The position numbers and the translations under genes are program-made. The notes beneath the pieces were generated by a model. That model ran no database searches. It was not told the origin of the DNA and saw only the letters and a program-made list of their open reading frames with translations. Of a DNA stretch of 64,000 bases, positions 52,936-63,438 are shown piece by piece. Source of the stretch: Vreelandella halophila (GTDB lineage Bacteria > Pseudomonadota > Gammaproteobacteria > Pseudomonadales > Oleiphilaceae); contig NZ_WMEX01000003.1 of the NCBI RefSeq assembly GCF_009856365.1, positions 337,735 to 401,734 of the forward strand, written 5' to 3'. Within the stretch, counting starts at the first letter, position 1. Each line of letters starts with the position of its first letter.

Positions 52936-53724
52936 TCAGGCGAAAACCGTGACCGTCTGCTGGCTGCGGGCCACCAGCTCGCCCTCGGCGGTCCAGATGC
53001 CGGCCCGGGTAAGGCCATAGCCGTCCCGGGCCTGATCAATGGTGGCGCGGTAGAGCAGCCAGTCGGAGGGACCGATGGATGGCATGGGGTGCACCAGCTC
53101 CATGGTCCAGCTCAGGGTACTGGCCGGCGCCGGCTGGCTCAGGTGCGGCAGCACGGCCGGAGGCCAGGTATCCACCAGGGCCACCAGGTGCGAATGGGTG
53201 ATGGCCGGCGGCGCCTCACTGAAGCGCATCCAGCCTCCCATGGTGCGGTCGCTTGAGCCACTGAACGGAAACCCGCCGAGACAGAACCGCAGATCGTAGT
53301 GGCGCATGAAATCCGGGGTTACGCCCTCGATCTGCGGCATCGGCTGCGCGGCCCCGGGATCCGGTGCCGTCGGGGCCGGCTCCTGATCCACCGAGACCAC
53401 GGACTCCCGGCCGGACCCGAAACTGCCCATGGCCACCATGACAGTGTCACCGCCCAGGTGGATACGGCTCTCCACCTGGGTTACCGCCTTGCCCTGGCGC
53501 AGGATCTCCGCACTCACATCAACGGACTGATCCGGCGCCGCCGGCCCCACGAAGGAAACCGCCAGCGAGCGCAGTGGCCGCTCATCCACCAGCTGCCCCC
53601 GCATGGCCTCATGGGCCATGGCCGCCAGAAGCCCGCCAAACGTGGCACGCCCCTGGCCCCAATCCGGAGTCAGATCAGCCCGCCCTTCCCGGGCGGCGTG
53701 CATCAGGTTGTCGAAATCACTCAT
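52936..53724 (-). CDS. Acyl-CoA thioesterase, TesB-like double hotdog
   Basis: 262 residues with two hotdog repeats: the first with WGQGRATFGGLLAAMAHEAM and VSFVGPAAPDQSVDVSAEILRQGKAVTQVES, the second with PPAITHSHLVALVDTWPPAVL and TLSWTMELVHP. This fits the thioesterase family related to TesB/FadM-like 4HBT_3 proteins, which hydrolyse acyl-CoA. The ATG directly follows the folA stop. Could release fatty acids during alkane or lipid metabolism. Confidence 0.85.
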   Translation of the reverse strand: MSDFDNLMHAAREGRADLTPDWGQGRATFGGLLAAMAHEAMRGQLVDERPLRSLAVSFVGPAAPDQSVDVSAEILRQGKAVTQVESRIHLGGDTVMVAMGSFGSGRESVVSVDQEPAPTAPDPGAAQPMPQIEGVTPDFMRHYDLRFCLGGFPFSGSSDRTMGGWMRFSEAPPAITHSHLVALVDTWPPAVLPHLSQPAPASTLSWTMELVHPMPSIGPSDWLLYRATIDQARDGYGLTRAGIWTAEGELVARSQQTVTVFA

Positions 53725-54237
53725 TCAGACCTCTCCCCGGTCGTAAACAACAATGCTGTAAGGGTAGCGGTTGGCTTCCTCGCCACCGGCATGATCCACG
53801 CGTGAAACCTCCTCCCAGCGGCTGAGATCCACCTCCGGGAAAAAGGTATCCCCCTCCACCTCGGCATGGACCTCGGTCAGATAGAGCCGGTCCGCCACCG
53901 GCAGCGCCTCCGCGTAGATCTGGGCTCCACCAATGACCACGGCCTCCTCGGCGCCATCGATCAGCCCCTGCTGTTGCGCCTGCTCCAGAGCCGCCTCCAG
54001 GGAGTGCACCACGCAGACGCCCTCCCCCGACCAGGCCGTATCCCGGGTGAGCACGATGTTGCTGCGCCCGGGAAGCGGGCGACCGATGGATTCATGGGTG
54101 CGGCGCCCCATGATGATGGGCTTGCCCATGGTGGCCTGCTTGAAGTACTGGAGCTCCTCGGGCAGATACCAGGGAAGACGGTTATTACGGCCGATCACCC
54201 GGTTCCGGGCCATGGCGACCATCAGTGCAATGCGCAT
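53725..54237 (-). CDS. folA: Dihydrofolate reductase
   Basis: 170 residues. Starts MRIALMVAMARNRVIGRNNRLPWYLPEELQYFK, with the folate-site Glu in LPEEL (equivalent to E. coli Asp27), GRRTHESIGRPLPGRSNIVLTR for NADPH binding, and VVIGGAQIYAEALPVADRLYLTEV. Regenerates tetrahydrofolate oxidised by ThyA, encoded nine bases upstream. Normal length. Confidence 0.96.
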   Translation of the reverse strand: MRIALMVAMARNRVIGRNNRLPWYLPEELQYFKQATMGKPIIMGRRTHESIGRPLPGRSNIVLTRDTAWSGEGVCVVHSLEAALEQAQQQGLIDGAEEAVVIGGAQIYAEALPVADRLYLTEVHAEVEGDTFFPEVDLSRWEEVSRVDHAGGEEANRYPYSIVVYDRGEV

Positions 54238-54246
54238 GAACAGACC

Positions 54247-55086
54247 TCAGATGGCGATGGGGGCACGGATTACCGGGTACGGATCATAACCCGTAATACG
54301 GAAATCCTCTTCCCTGTATTCAAAAAGACTCGACGGGCAGCGTCGCAGCGCCAGCTCCGGCAACGGGCCCGGCGTGCGGCGCAGCTGCTCGTAAACAATC
54401 TCGTCGGTCAGGTGATTCTGGTACAGGTGCACATCCCCGAAGGTATGCACGAAATCCCCGGGCTCCAGGCCGGCCTGCTGGGCCATCATGCAGGTGAGCA
54501 GGCTGTAGGAGGCGATGTTGAACGGCACACCCAGGAACAGGTCGGCACTGCGCTGATAGAGCTGGCAGGAGAGCCGTCCGTTCTCTACGAAGAACTGGAA
54601 CAGGCAATGGCAGGGCGCCAGCGCCATCCGGCCCGCGTGCACGTTCTCCTGCGGGCCCATGGACTCATCCGGAAGCTCCGCTGGGTTCCAGGCCGTCACC
54701 AACAGCCGCCGTGACTTGGGTCGGTTGCGGATACCATCCAGCACGTCGCTGATCTGGTCCACGGTGCTGCCATCCGGGCACTGCCAGCTGCGCCATTGCT
54801 TGCCATAGATCGGGCCCAGGTCTCCCTCTTCCGTGGCCCACTCGTTCCAGATCGAGACGTTATGCTGCTGCAGCTCACGGTTGTCGGTTGAGCCGCGCAG
54901 GAACCACAGGAGTTCATGGATGATGCTGCGCACATGGACCTTCTTGGTGGTCAGCAGCGGAAAGCCCTGCCCCAGGTCAAAACGCAGCTGACGCCCGAAC
55001 ACCGAACGGGTACCGACGCCGGTTCGGTCGCCCCGGTCAACGCCGTTATCAATCACATCGCGCATCAGCGCCAGATAGGATTCCAT
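54247..55086 (-). CDS. thyA: Thymidylate synthase
   Basis: 279 residues. Methylates dUMP to dTMP with methylene-tetrahydrofolate. Catalytic Cys in [14 protein letters not shown]; phosphate-binding [39 protein letters not shown]. Compared with E. coli (264 residues) there is an insertion of about 15 residues ([14 protein letters not shown]) just before the catalytic segment, a known variant in this family. ATG abuts the lgt stop. Confidence 0.97.
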   Translation of the reverse strand: MESYLALMRDVIDNGVDRGDRTGVGTRSVFGRQLRFDLGQGFPLLTTKKVHVRSIIHELLWFLRGSTDNRELQQHNVSIWNEWATEEGDLGPIYGKQWRSWQCPDGSTVDQISDVLDGIRNRPKSRRLLVTAWNPAELPDESMGPQENVHAGRMALAPCHCLFQFFVENGRLSCQLYQRSADLFLGVPFNIASYSLLTCMMAQQAGLEPGDFVHTFGDVHLYQNHLTDEIVYEQLRRTPGPLPELALRRCPSSLFEYREEDFRITGYDPYPVIRAPIAI

Positions 55087-55884
55087 TCAGGCGGACCTCC
55101 CCTGTCGATAGGCCAGAAACAGCAGAATGACGCCGGCCACGATCATGGGCACGGACAGGACCTGCCCCATGGTCATCCAGTCCAGCAGCACAAAGCCCAG
55201 ATGGGCATCAGGCTCGCGGTAGAACTCGGCCACGGAACGCAGCACCCCATAACCGGCCAGGAAGAGCCCTGAAACCGCCATGCGAGGTCGTGGCCTGGCA
55301 GAGAACCACCACAGCACCACGAACAGCAACACCCCCTCAAGCGCGAACTGGTAAAGCTGCGAGGGATGGCGCGGCAGGGCATCCCCAGCCTGTGGAAACA
55401 CCATGGCCCAGGGCAGTTCCGGCGATGTGGGGCGCCCCCAGAGTTCACCGTTGATGAAGTTACCAATCCGCCCAAGGCCCAGGCCCACGGGAATCACCGG
55501 TGCGATGAAATCCGCGATATTGAAGAAACCGGTGTCGATACGGCGGGCGAACATCAGCATGGCCGCCAGTACACCGATGAGACCACCATGGAAGGACATA
55601 CCACCTTCCCAGATCTGGATGAGCCAGAGCGGTTCCGCCAGAAAGCGTTCAAAGTGGTAGAACAGCACGTAGCCAAAGCGCCCGCCGAGGATCACACCCA
55701 GCGCCATATAGAACAGCAGGTCCCCCAGCTGCTCGGCGTTGACCGGCGAATCCGGGCGGCTGGTACGCAGCCGCGCCAGAGCCCAGCCCCCGACGAAGGC
55801 GACCAGGTAGGTCAGCCCGTACCAGTGGATGTCCAGAGGGCCCAGTGAAACAGCGACCGGATCAAATTGCGGATGTACCAGCAT
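55087..55884 (-). CDS. lgt: Prolipoprotein diacylglyceryl transferase
   Basis: 265 residues, seven membrane helices. Lgt signature [19 protein letters not shown] with the essential Arg, and [21 protein letters not shown]. Attaches diacylglycerol to lipobox Cys of preproteins such as the acidic lipoprotein and RlpA in this window. Usual partner of thyA in gammaproteobacteria. Confidence 0.96.
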   Translation of the reverse strand: MLVHPQFDPVAVSLGPLDIHWYGLTYLVAFVGGWALARLRTSRPDSPVNAEQLGDLLFYMALGVILGGRFGYVLFYHFERFLAEPLWLIQIWEGGMSFHGGLIGVLAAMLMFARRIDTGFFNIADFIAPVIPVGLGLGRIGNFINGELWGRPTSPELPWAMVFPQAGDALPRHPSQLYQFALEGVLLFVVLWWFSARPRPRMAVSGLFLAGYGVLRSVAEFYREPDAHLGFVLLDWMTMGQVLSVPMIVAGVILLFLAYRQGRSA

Positions 55885-55891
55885 GAGACCT

Positions 55892-56692
55892 TCAACCTGA
55901 AATCAGAAACCGCACACCAATCACCACCAGCAGCAGCGCGAACAGGCGCTTGAGCCAGCGCTCATCCAACCGGTGTGCCAACAGCGCCCCAACGCGGGCA
56001 AAGGGAACGCTCATCAGTACAATACCCAGCAGCGCCGGCAGGAACACGAACCCGACACTGTACTCCGGAAGTCCCTCACGCCCCCAGCCCACGACCATGT
56101 TCGTCAGCGCTCCAGACACCGCAATGGGAAGGCCACAGGCCGCCGATGTGCCCACCGCGTGCTGCATGCGGACCCCGACCCACGTCAGGTACGGCACTGT
56201 CAGCGTGCCACCACCGATGCCGACAATCGCGGAAAGCCAGCCGATGCCACCACCCACACCGCCGAGTTCCGCTTTTGCGGGCTGGCGGTCGGATGCCATT
56301 GGGGACCAGCCGGTCACCATCTTAGCGGCAACCAGGAGCACGAAGACACCAATGATCCCCTGAAGCATCTCACCGCTGAGAAGCCCGGCCGTTACTGCGC
56401 CCAGCGCGGCCCCCAGCAGTATACCCGCAGCCATGGGCCGGAACAGCTCCCAGCGGACGGCGCCCTTGCCGTGGTGGGTTCGGATGGAACTCAGGGAAGT
56501 GAACACGACCGTGGCCAGCGAGGTACCGACCGCCAGGTGCGCGGAAATGCTCCCGCTGACACCCTGCCAGCCAAAGGCAAACACCAGCGCGGGGACGATG
56601 ATGAGCCCGCCGCCGATTCCGAAAAGACCGGCCAGCGTTCCAGCAACGGCGCCCAGTCCCAGATAGAAAGCCAGTGCTTCGAGGATGCCCAT
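55892..56692 (-). CDS. TSUP (TauE/SafE) family permease
   Basis: 266 residues, eight predicted membrane helices with the paired TSUP repeats: [19 protein letters not shown] near residue 20 and [22 protein letters not shown] near residue 150. Family members move sulfite, sulfonates or related anions across the inner membrane. First gene of the lgt-thyA-folA unit; conserved in front of lgt in Pseudomonas-like genomes. Substrate unknown. Confidence 0.88.
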   Translation of the reverse strand: MGILEALAFYLGLGAVAGTLAGLFGIGGGLIIVPALVFAFGWQGVSGSISAHLAVGTSLATVVFTSLSSIRTHHGKGAVRWELFRPMAAGILLGAALGAVTAGLLSGEMLQGIIGVFVLLVAAKMVTGWSPMASDRQPAKAELGGVGGGIGWLSAIVGIGGGTLTVPYLTWVGVRMQHAVGTSAACGLPIAVSGALTNMVVGWGREGLPEYSVGFVFLPALLGIVLMSVPFARVGALLAHRLDERWLKRLFALLLVVIGVRFLISG

Positions 56693-56792
56693 CCGATTCC
56701 GTTCCGTTGTCCAATGAAGGCCGGCATGGTACCAGAGGATGGAAACGGCCGCAGGCCCGGACGCCGCGGTTCCGGATTACGGCCCGGCGCGG

Positions 56793-56820
56793 GTGACTGG
56801 GCCCGAGGGCATGCTACAAT
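56793..56820 (+). promoter_or_regulatory. xseB-ispA promoter
   Basis: GTGACT (56793-56798, 4/6), 16-base spacer and TACAAT (56815-56820, 5/6) with an extended TGC element directly in front. 47 bases before the xseB start. Confidence 0.55.
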
Positions 56821-56867
56821 CCGGCCGTTCACCCGGTGGTGGCACCGGCAGCAACGGGAGTGGATGC

Positions 56868-57137
56868 ATGAGTGAAAGTGACAGCAGCAACAGTGACAGC
56901 GGCAATGCCGCCACCTTCGAGACGAGCATCCAGGAGCTGGAATCCCTGGTTCGCAAGCTCGAACAGGGGGATATGCCACTGGAGGAATCCCTGAAGGCGT
57001 TCGAGCGCGGCGTTCAGCTCACCCGCTCATGCCAGCAGTCCCTGCGCGATGCGGAGCAGCGGGTGGAGCAGGTCATCGAGAACAGCCAGGGCGAGCTTGA
57101 AACACGTCCCTTCCCGGAGGACAGCTCCGAGGCATGA
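56868..57137 (+). CDS. xseB: Exodeoxyribonuclease VII small subunit
   Basis: 89 residues. After a Ser/Asp-rich head of about 20 residues comes the helical core FETSIQELESLVRKLEQGDMPLEESLKAFERG, typical of XseB. Combines in several copies with XseA to degrade single-stranded DNA to oligonucleotides. Overlaps ispA by ATGA, the same order (xseB-ispA-dxs) as in E. coli. Confidence 0.95.
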   Translation: MSESDSSNSDSGNAATFETSIQELESLVRKLEQGDMPLEESLKAFERGVQLTRSCQQSLRDAEQRVEQVIENSQGELETRPFPEDSSEA

Positions 57138-58015
57138 CCGTCGACGCCTTCCTCAACGACACCCGTCAGCGTCTGGAGCTCGCCCTGGAACAGGCGCTTC
57201 CGGACCCGGACACCGAGCCCCGCCGCCTTCACCAGGCCATGCGCCACGCGGTCCTCGGTGGCGGCAAACGCCTGCGCCCCGCGCTGGTGCTGGCCGCCTG
57301 CCGCTGTGCCGGGGAAAGCAACGATGACTACGCCCTGCCCGCTGCAGTGGCGGTTGAGTTCATCCATGCCTACTCACTGGTACACGATGACCTGCCGGCA
57401 ATGGATGACGACCACCTCCGCCGCGGGCAGCCCACCTGCCACGTAGCATTCGATGAGGCCACCGCCATCCTCACCGGGGATGCCCTGCAGACGCTTGCCT
57501 TCGAGACGCTTTCCGGCACTGACCGGCCGGCGACCACGGTTGTGGCCATGACCCTGGAACTCTCCGCCGCCTCCGGTCACCGGGGCATGGCGGGAGGACA
57601 GGCACTGGATCTGGACGCCACCGGCGCCCATCCCTCCATGGACGCCCTTGAGGCGCTGCACCGGCGCAAGACCGGGGCGCTCATCGAAGCCTCACTGGTG
57701 CTCGGCGCCCACTGCGCCGGAGGCGATGAACCACTCATCACCTCGCTGCGTGCGTTCGGGCGCAGTATCGGCCTTGCCTTCCAGGTGCAGGATGACATCC
57801 TGGATGTGGAAGGCAGCGCCTCTGTAACCGGCAAGCCCCAGGGGTCGGACACGGCTTCGGATAAAGCCACCTACACGACCCTGCTGGGCCTGGAAGGCGC
57901 CCGCGGGCGGCTGGATGAACTTCACCGTGATGCCCTGGGTCACCTGGAGCGGGTTTCCGGTGACGCCTCTCTGCTCGCCGCACTGGCCGCGTTCATCATC
58001 GAGCGCAACCACTGA
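57134..58015 (+). CDS. ispA: Farnesyl diphosphate synthase
   Basis: 293 residues. Both Asp-rich motifs are intact: VHDDLPAMDDDHLRRGQPT and QVQDDILDVEG; also GGGKRLRPALVLAACR for substrate binding and GGQALDLDATG. Condenses IPP with DMAPP and geranyl diphosphate to C15, feeding ubiquinone and undecaprenyl phosphate. Coupled to xseB, and 126 bases before dxs. Confidence 0.95.
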   Translation: MTVDAFLNDTRQRLELALEQALPDPDTEPRRLHQAMRHAVLGGGKRLRPALVLAACRCAGESNDDYALPAAVAVEFIHAYSLVHDDLPAMDDDHLRRGQPTCHVAFDEATAILTGDALQTLAFETLSGTDRPATTVVAMTLELSAASGHRGMAGGQALDLDATGAHPSMDALEALHRRKTGALIEASLVLGAHCAGGDEPLITSLRAFGRSIGLAFQVQDDILDVEGSASVTGKPQGSDTASDKATYTTLLGLEGARGRLDELHRDALGHLERVSGDASLLAALAAFIIERNH

Positions 58016-58092
58016 CGTCCCCCTGTTGTCACTGCCGGAGTGGTGGGCTTATTGTGCCGGGAAACGCGGAACTGATTCTCCGCGCCGATTTC

Positions 58093-58098
58093 TCTATA
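58093..58098 (+). promoter_or_regulatory. -10 element of a dxs promoter
   Basis: Perfect TATAAT 43 bases before the dxs start; the -35 (around 58070-58077) is poor. The short leader has no clear ribosome-binding site next to the ATG. Confidence 0.5.
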
Positions 58099-58141
58099 AT
58101 GCGGGATTACCGTCAGGAACCGCCAAGGCAGCAAAGCCCGG

Positions 58142-60070
58142 ATGCAGGACAAGACCGTTTTCAACAGCATACCCACGCAGCGCCCGGAGACGCCCCTGTT
58201 GGATCGCGTCAACACGCCGGAACAGCTGCGCACGCTCGGCCGGGACCAGCTGGTACCGCTGGCACGCGAACTGCGGGCATTCCTGCTGTGGTCCGTGGGC
58301 CAGTCCGGCGGCCATTTCGGGGCCGGGCTCGGAGTAGTGGAACTGACCCTGGCGCTCCACTACATCTTTGAGACACCAGAGGACCGCCTGGTCTGGGATG
58401 TGGGTCACCAGGCCTACCCTCACAAGATCCTGACTGGGCGCCGGGAACAGCTGCGCACCATCCGCAAGAAAGATGGCCTGGCCGCATTTCCCAACCGGGA
58501 TGAAAGCCCCTACGACCATTTCGGGGTGGGCCATTCCAGCACCTCCATCAGCGCGGCTCTGGGCATGGCCCTGGCAGCCCGCCAGCAGGGGCGCAACCGC
58601 AAGGGCATCGCGGTCATGGGCGATGGCGCCATGACCGCCGGCATGGCCTTCGAAGCCCTGACCCATGCCGCGGACGTGCGCGCCAACCTGCTGGTGGTGC
58701 TGAACGACAACGAGATGTCCATCTCCCACAACGTGGGCGGACTCTCCAACTACTTCGGACGCCTCCTGGCGAGCCGGACCTACAATCAGGTGCGCGACAG
58801 CAGCAAGCGCGCACTGGCCAACACTCCCGGCCTCAAGGCCCTGGTCCGCCGCACCGAGGAGCACTTCAAGGGCATGCTGGCACCAGGCACCCTGTTCGAG
58901 GAGATGGGCTTCAACTACATCGGCCCCATCGACGGCCACGACCTGCCGCTGCTGCTGGAAACCCTCGAGACCATCAGCCAGCTCGACGGCCCCCAGTTCC
59001 TGCACGTGGTCACCACCAAGGGCAAGGGCTTCGGCCCCGCCGAGTCCGATCCGGTGGGCTACCACGCGATCAACAAGATCGAACCGGCACCGCCCGTCCA
59101 GCCAGCGGATGCTCCGAAGAAGCCCAAGTACTCGAACATATTCGGCCAGTGGCTGTGCGACATGGCCGAGCAGGATAACCGGGTAATGGGCATTACCCCG
59201 GCCATGCGCGAAGGCTCGGACCTGGTGGCTTTCTCTGAGCGCTTCCCGGAACGCTACTTCGATGTGGCCATCGCCGAGCAGCACGCGGTCACGCTGGCCG
59301 CCGGCATGGCCTGTGACGGGGCCAAGCCTGTGGTCGCCATCTACTCCACTTTCCTGCAGCGGGCCTACGACCAGCTGATCCATGACGTCGCCCTGCAGAA
59401 CCTGGACGTGCTCTTCGCTCTGGACCGCGCCGGTCAGGTGGGCGAGGACGGCCCGACCCACGCCGGTGCCTTCGACCTGACCTACCTGCGCTGCGTGCCC
59501 AATATGGTGGTGATGGCGCCCTCAGACGAGAACGAGACACGGCACATGCTCTACACCGGCTGGTCCCACGAAGGCCCGGCCGCCGTGCGCTACCCCAGGG
59601 GCACGGGCCCCGGCGCGGCCGTCGATGAGCACATGGAAGCACTGCCACTGGGCCGTGGCGTGGTGCGCCGTGAGGGGACCCGTGTGGCCATACTGGCTTT
59701 CGGGGCCATGGTCACCCCCGCGCTTGAAGTGGCGGAATCACTGGATGCCACGGTGGCGGACATGCGCTTTGTGAAGCCACTGGACACGGCGCTGGTTGAA
59801 AAGCTGGCCGCCAGTCACGACCTGCTGGTGACCATCGAGGAGAACATGGTGGCCGGCGGTGCCGGCAGTGGCGTCTCGGAACACCTGCATGCCGCCGGGG
59901 TTGGCGTGGATCTGCTTCAGCTGGGCCTGCCCGACCGTTTCATCGACCATGGTAAGCCTGCTGAGCAACTGGCGGACGCCGGACTGGATGCAGAGGGCAT
60001 CCACAGTGCCATCAGCCAGCGCCTTTCCCGGAACAGTGGCGACAGCGGCCTCGCCGTCGCCCAGACCTGA
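58142..60070 (+). CDS. dxs: 1-Deoxy-D-xylulose-5-phosphate synthase
   Basis: 642 residues. Thiamine-diphosphate enzyme joining pyruvate and glyceraldehyde 3-phosphate, first step of the MEP isoprenoid pathway. [36 protein letters not shown], and the TPP/Mg motif [19 protein letters not shown] then LNDNEMSIS; the second half has [20 protein letters not shown] and [17 protein letters not shown]. Full length. Follows ispA, which uses its products. Confidence 0.97.
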   Translation: MQDKTVFNSIPTQRPETPLLDRVNTPEQLRTLGRDQLVPLARELRAFLLWSVGQSGGHFGAGLGVVELTLALHYIFETPEDRLVWDVGHQAYPHKILTGRREQLRTIRKKDGLAAFPNRDESPYDHFGVGHSSTSISAALGMALAARQQGRNRKGIAVMGDGAMTAGMAFEALTHAADVRANLLVVLNDNEMSISHNVGGLSNYFGRLLASRTYNQVRDSSKRALANTPGLKALVRRTEEHFKGMLAPGTLFEEMGFNYIGPIDGHDLPLLLETLETISQLDGPQFLHVVTTKGKGFGPAESDPVGYHAINKIEPAPPVQPADAPKKPKYSNIFGQWLCDMAEQDNRVMGITPAMREGSDLVAFSERFPERYFDVAIAEQHAVTLAAGMACDGAKPVVAIYSTFLQRAYDQLIHDVALQNLDVLFALDRAGQVGEDGPTHAGAFDLTYLRCVPNMVVMAPSDENETRHMLYTGWSHEGPAAVRYPRGTGPGAAVDEHMEALPLGRGVVRREGTRVAILAFGAMVTPALEVAESLDATVADMRFVKPLDTALVEKLAASHDLLVTIEENMVAGGAGSGVSEHLHAAGVGVDLLQLGLPDRFIDHGKPAEQLADAGLDAEGIHSAISQRLSRNSGDSGLAVAQT

Positions 60071-60071
60071 T

Positions 60072-60089
60072 CCCTCACTCCTGTGAGGG
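60072..60089. repeat. Stem-loop at the dxs/ribA convergent junction
   Basis: CCCTCAC (60072-60078), loop TCCT, GTGAGGG (60083-60089), directly after the dxs stop and covering the ribA stop. May act as a shared 3' end without a T-run. Confidence 0.4.
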
Positions 60090-60698
60090 CGGCGGATCGT
60101 CGTCCTGGTGGGTATGGAACCAGTGCCCCATGCGTGAGCGCTTGGTGTTCAGATAGGACTCATTGTGGGGATTGCGGCCCACCTCCAGCGGCACCCGTTC
60201 AACCACGTCCACGCCCAGATCCCGGAGCGAATCCACCTTGACCGGGTTATTGGTCATCAGCCGCAGCTGCTTGATGCCCAGATGTTCGAGCATGTCCAGG
60301 CACATACTGTAATCCCGCAGATCCGCAGCGAAGCCAAGGCGCTCATTCGCCTCCACCGTGTCCGCTCCCTCATCCTGCAGCCGGTAGGCCCGGATCTTGT
60401 TCAGAAGCCCGATGCCCCGACCTTCCTGGCGCAGGTAGAGCAGCACCCCACGCCCCTCGATGGCGATGCTGCGCAGGGCCTCTTCCAACTGGTAGCCGCA
60501 GTCGCAGCGCATGCTGTAGAGGGCATCACCGGTGAGGCATTCGGAATGGGTGCGCCCCAGCACGGGCCGGCCGTCCGAGACCTCGCCCAGACTGAGCGCC
60601 ACATGCTCCTGGCCGGTGTCGATTTCCTCAAACCCATGCATATCGAACACACCGAAAGGCGTGGGGAGGCGACAGCTCTCGATGAATCGGACGACCAC
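60075..60698 (-). CDS. ribA: GTP cyclohydrolase II
   Basis: 207 residues from GTG at 60698 (GAGAGG seven bases upstream). Opens the imidazole ring of GTP, first step of riboflavin synthesis. Zinc ligands in [17 protein letters not shown], catalytic [23 protein letters not shown], and [20 protein letters not shown] stand-alone RibA without a fused RibB domain. Convergent with dxs; 65 bases after moaC, same direction. Confidence 0.95.
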   Translation of the reverse strand: MVVRFIESCRLPTPFGVFDMHGFEEIDTGQEHVALSLGEVSDGRPVLGRTHSECLTGDALYSMRCDCGYQLEEALRSIAIEGRGVLLYLRQEGRGIGLLNKIRAYRLQDEGADTVEANERLGFAADLRDYSMCLDMLEHLGIKQLRLMTNNPVKVDSLRDLGVDVVERVPLEVGRNPHNESYLNTKRSRMGHWFHTHQDDDPPPSQE

Positions 60699-60763
60699 GG
60701 GCGATCCTCTCAGGATGAAAAGAGGCGGCAGTTTAACAGAAGGCGCAGCGCCGCTGAACGGGG

Positions 60764-61255
60764 TCAGGCCCCGCCTTCCTCCGGTGCCTGCCAGTGACCG
60801 GACTGACCGCCCTGTTTTTCCAGCAGCCGGATACCGTCCATGACCATGCCACGGTCCACCGCCTTGCACATGTCATAGAGCGTCAGCGCCGCTACGGATA
60901 CAGCAGTGAGCGCCTCCATTTCCACGCCGGTTGCGGCGTTGAGGCGACACCGGCTTTCAATGTCGATGCCATCACGATTCTCCCGGGGCGTGAGCCAGAC
61001 CTTGACCGAACTCAGGTTCAGCGAATGGCACAGGGGAATCAGCTCATGGGTGCGTTTGGCCGCCATGATGCCGGCGATCCGCGCGGTAGCCAGCACATCC
61101 CCCTTGGGGTGTTCGCCCGCCAGGATCATGTCCAGGGTTTCCGCCTGCATCCGGATCGTGCCCCCCGCTCTCGCCTCGCGCTGGGTCACCGCCTTGTCCC
61201 CGACATCGACCATATTGGCCGCACCGGTTTCGTCCACGTGACTGAGACCGCTCAT
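60764..61255 (-). CDS. moaC: Cyclic pyranopterin monophosphate synthase
   Basis: 163 residues. Typical Moa[30 protein letters not shown] at the start, [51 protein letters not shown] with catalytic Lys. Acts with MoaA in the first step of molybdenum-cofactor synthesis. Other moa genes are not near; it follows the Nudix fusion gene by 11 bases. Confidence 0.95.
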   Translation of the reverse strand: MSGLSHVDETGAANMVDVGDKAVTQREARAGGTIRMQAETLDMILAGEHPKGDVLATARIAGIMAAKRTHELIPLCHSLNLSSVKVWLTPRENRDGIDIESRCRLNAATGVEMEALTAVSVAALTLYDMCKAVDRGMVMDGIRLLEKQGGQSGHWQAPEEGGA

Positions 61256-61266
61256 TCATTCCTCCT

Positions 61267-62211
61267 TCAATGCCACCAGAAGCCGATACCGGCAACGCCA
61301 CAGCCGCCATGCCGGCGGCTCTCCACCACATCATCGCCACCAACCCCACCCAGTGCATAGACCGGAAGGTCCAGCTCCGCCACCAGCGCCTCGAATCCAT
61401 CCCAGCCCAGGGGGGAGCGCTCCGGGTGGCTGGCGGTGGGTCTGACCGGCGAGAGAAAGGCATAGTCCGCGCCCAGCCTCTGTGCGTGCTCCAGGCTGGC
61501 GCGATCGTGACAGGACACCCCAAGGCGGTAGGCACTACTGATGGGGCGCTCCATGAGAGCACGTGCCTCCCGCCAGGGCAGGTGCAGACCGTTGGCATCG
61601 GGAACCGCCGCGAGACGTTCCGGTGCGCCGTGAAGCACCAGCGCACAGCCCGCGTTTCGGGCCACTGGCACACAGGCGGAAGCCAGCCCCTGATACGCCG
61701 CATCATCGAGCTCCGGGCAGCGCAGCAGGCACTGGCTGCCCGCCCAGCCCCGAAGCCGGTCTGCGAGTTCATCCGCCGTCACGCCGGCACCGGTAACCAG
61801 CGTGCGTGCCGGCAGCGCCAGCACCTGGATCATGCGGCGGTTGGCGGCGGGAAAGTCACCTGGATCCAGGGTGGCCACATCGAGCCACATCAGCGGCTGG
61901 TCTTCCCGACCCTGGGGTTCTCCCGAGAATCCGGTGGCGCGGTAGAGATCCAGCTGGACACGGCGGTCGCCATAGTCGTGGGTCAGGCTCAATTCAAAGC
62001 CCAGGCCGCTTTCCGGCACCCGGAGGCCGACCTCCTCATCGAGTTCACGCACAAGCGCTGCCTCAGCGGACTCGCCGGGCTCAACCTTGCCGCCGGGGAA
62101 CTCCAGAAGGCCGCCCTGATGCTGGTGCGCATGACGCTGTGCCACGAGCACCTGCTCGCGCCCACCCTCATGGCGAGAGACAGCTGCCACAGCAACGTGA
62201 ACCGTTTTCAC
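61267..62211 (-). CDS. Nudix hydrolase fused to a thiamine-phosphate-synthase-like domain
   Basis: 314 residues. The N-terminal MutT-like Nudix domain (about 1-130) contains the box GGKVEPGESAEAALVRELDEEVGL in two parts: GGKVEPGES at about residue 38 and RELDEEVGL at about 52, all catalytic Glu present. The C-terminal domain (about 150-314) is ThiE/TenI-like: GLHLPWREAR, LGVSCHDRASLEHAQRLGADYAFLSPV, LPVYALGGVGGDDV. This fusion is known downstream of argJ/secA in Pseudomonas-like genomes. It likely cleans oxidised GTP; the role of the second domain is unclear. Start: GTG at 62211 shortly after the argJ stop; ATG at 62253 would overlap argJ by 38 bases. Confidence 0.88.
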   Translation of the reverse strand: MKTVHVAVAAVSRHEGGREQVLVAQRHAHQHQGGLLEFPGGKVEPGESAEAALVRELDEEVGLRVPESGLGFELSLTHDYGDRRVQLDLYRATGFSGEPQGREDQPLMWLDVATLDPGDFPAANRRMIQVLALPARTLVTGAGVTADELADRLRGWAGSQCLLRCPELDDAAYQGLASACVPVARNAGCALVLHGAPERLAAVPDANGLHLPWREARALMERPISSAYRLGVSCHDRASLEHAQRLGADYAFLSPVRPTASHPERSPLGWDGFEALVAELDLPVYALGGVGGDDVVESRRHGGCGVAGIGFWWH

Positions 62212-62215
62212 ACTC

Positions 62216-63433
62216 TCAGGTCCGGTATTCGGCGTTGATGGTGACGTACTCATGGGAGAAATCGCAGGTCCAGACCCGTTCCAGTGCGCTGCCACGCCCC
62301 AGGTCAATGCGGATGGTCAGCTCCTGCTGGTCCATCACGGCCTGGCCGGCCGCCTCGGTGTACTCCGGGGCCCGCCCACCGTGGCGGACGATGCAGACAT
62401 CATCGAGATGGATTGAGACGCCATCGATGGCGAGGTTCTCGATGCCCGCACGCCCCACGGCCGCAAGTATCCGGCCCCAGTTGGGGTCGGCTGCGTAGAG
62501 CGCCGTTTTGACCAGCGGCGACTCGGCCACGGCGAAAGCCACACGGCAGGCCTCATCGGCATCGGCGGCCTCGCCAACCTCCACGGTCACGAACCGGGTC
62601 GCGCCTTCCGCATCCCGCACAATGGCATGGGAAAGCTCCAGGAACACGGACGCCAGCGCCTCGCGCAGTTCCGGCACCACCTGTCCCCGGGAATCCACAA
62701 CCTCGGCGGGGCTCTGACCGGTCGCTGCCAGCAGGCAGGCGTCGTTCGTGGAGGTGTCACCGTCAATGGTGATGCGGTTGAAGCTGGCGTCCGCCAGCTC
62801 ACGCACCAGCGGCCTGAGTACGTCCGCCGGAATCGCGGCGTCCGTGGTAACGAAGGCGAGCATGGTGGCCATGTTGGGGCGGATCATACCGGCACCCTTG
62901 CTGATGCCGGAGATATGCACTGGATTACCGCCAATCATCACCCGGCGGGTTGCCCCCTTGGGCAGCGTGTCCGTGGTCATGATGGCAGGTGCCGCTTTCG
63001 CCCAGCCGTTGGGGTCCAGGTCCGTCACCGCATTCGGGATGGCCTCCAGCATGCGCGCCAACGGCAGTGGTTCGCCGATTACGCCGGTTGAGAACGGCAG
63101 GACCTGCTCCGCGCCGACCCCCGCGGCTTCCGCCACCGCCCGACAGCAGGCACGGGCATCCGAGAGGCCCTGCTCACCGGTGCCCGCATTGGCGTTGCCA
63201 GTGTTGATCAGCAGATAGCGGGGCCGGCCCGCCGCCAGCGCCTGCTCAGCCACGAGCACCGGCGCCGCGCGGAACGCATTGCGGGTGAAGACGGCACCAG
63301 CGGCGCTGCCCTCAGCCAGTTCCATCAGCACCAGGTCGTCACTGCCGGATTTCTTGATGGCCGCATCCGCGGTGCCCAGGCGCACGCCCGGCACCGCGTG
63401 GAATTCAGGAAGAGGTGCGGGATTGACCGCCAT
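62216..63433 (-). CDS. argJ: Bifunctional glutamate N-acetyltransferase/amino-acid acetyltransferase
   Basis: 405 residues. Self-processing ornithine acetyltransferase: cleavage and catalytic Thr in KGAGMIRPNMATMLAF (at the ATM), producing two chains. Further motifs INTGNANAGTGEQGL and NRITIDGDTSTNDACLL. Recycles acetyl from N-acetylornithine to glutamate in arginine synthesis. Five bases after secA in the same direction. Confidence 0.96.
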   Translation of the reverse strand: MAVNPAPLPEFHAVPGVRLGTADAAIKKSGSDDLVLMELAEGSAAGAVFTRNAFRAAPVLVAEQALAAGRPRYLLINTGNANAGTGEQGLSDARACCRAVAEAAGVGAEQVLPFSTGVIGEPLPLARMLEAIPNAVTDLDPNGWAKAAPAIMTTDTLPKGATRRVMIGGNPVHISGISKGAGMIRPNMATMLAFVTTDAAIPADVLRPLVRELADASFNRITIDGDTSTNDACLLAATGQSPAEVVDSRGQVVPELREALASVFLELSHAIVRDAEGATRFVTVEVGEAADADEACRVAFAVAESPLVKTALYAADPNWGRILAAVGRAGIENLAIDGVSIHLDDVCIVRHGGRAPEYTEAAGQAVMDQQELTIRIDLGRGSALERVWTCDFSHEYVTINAEYRT

Positions 63434-63438
63434 AACGC

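Noticed and set aside
54600-54680. Insertion of about 15 residues in ThyA as a novelty
   Set aside because: The same type of insertion before the catalytic segment is a known variant of bacterial ThyA.
58016-58141. Riboswitch before dxs
   Set aside because: The leader after the TATAAT is under 40 bases, too short for a known aptamer, and no conserved motif is visible.
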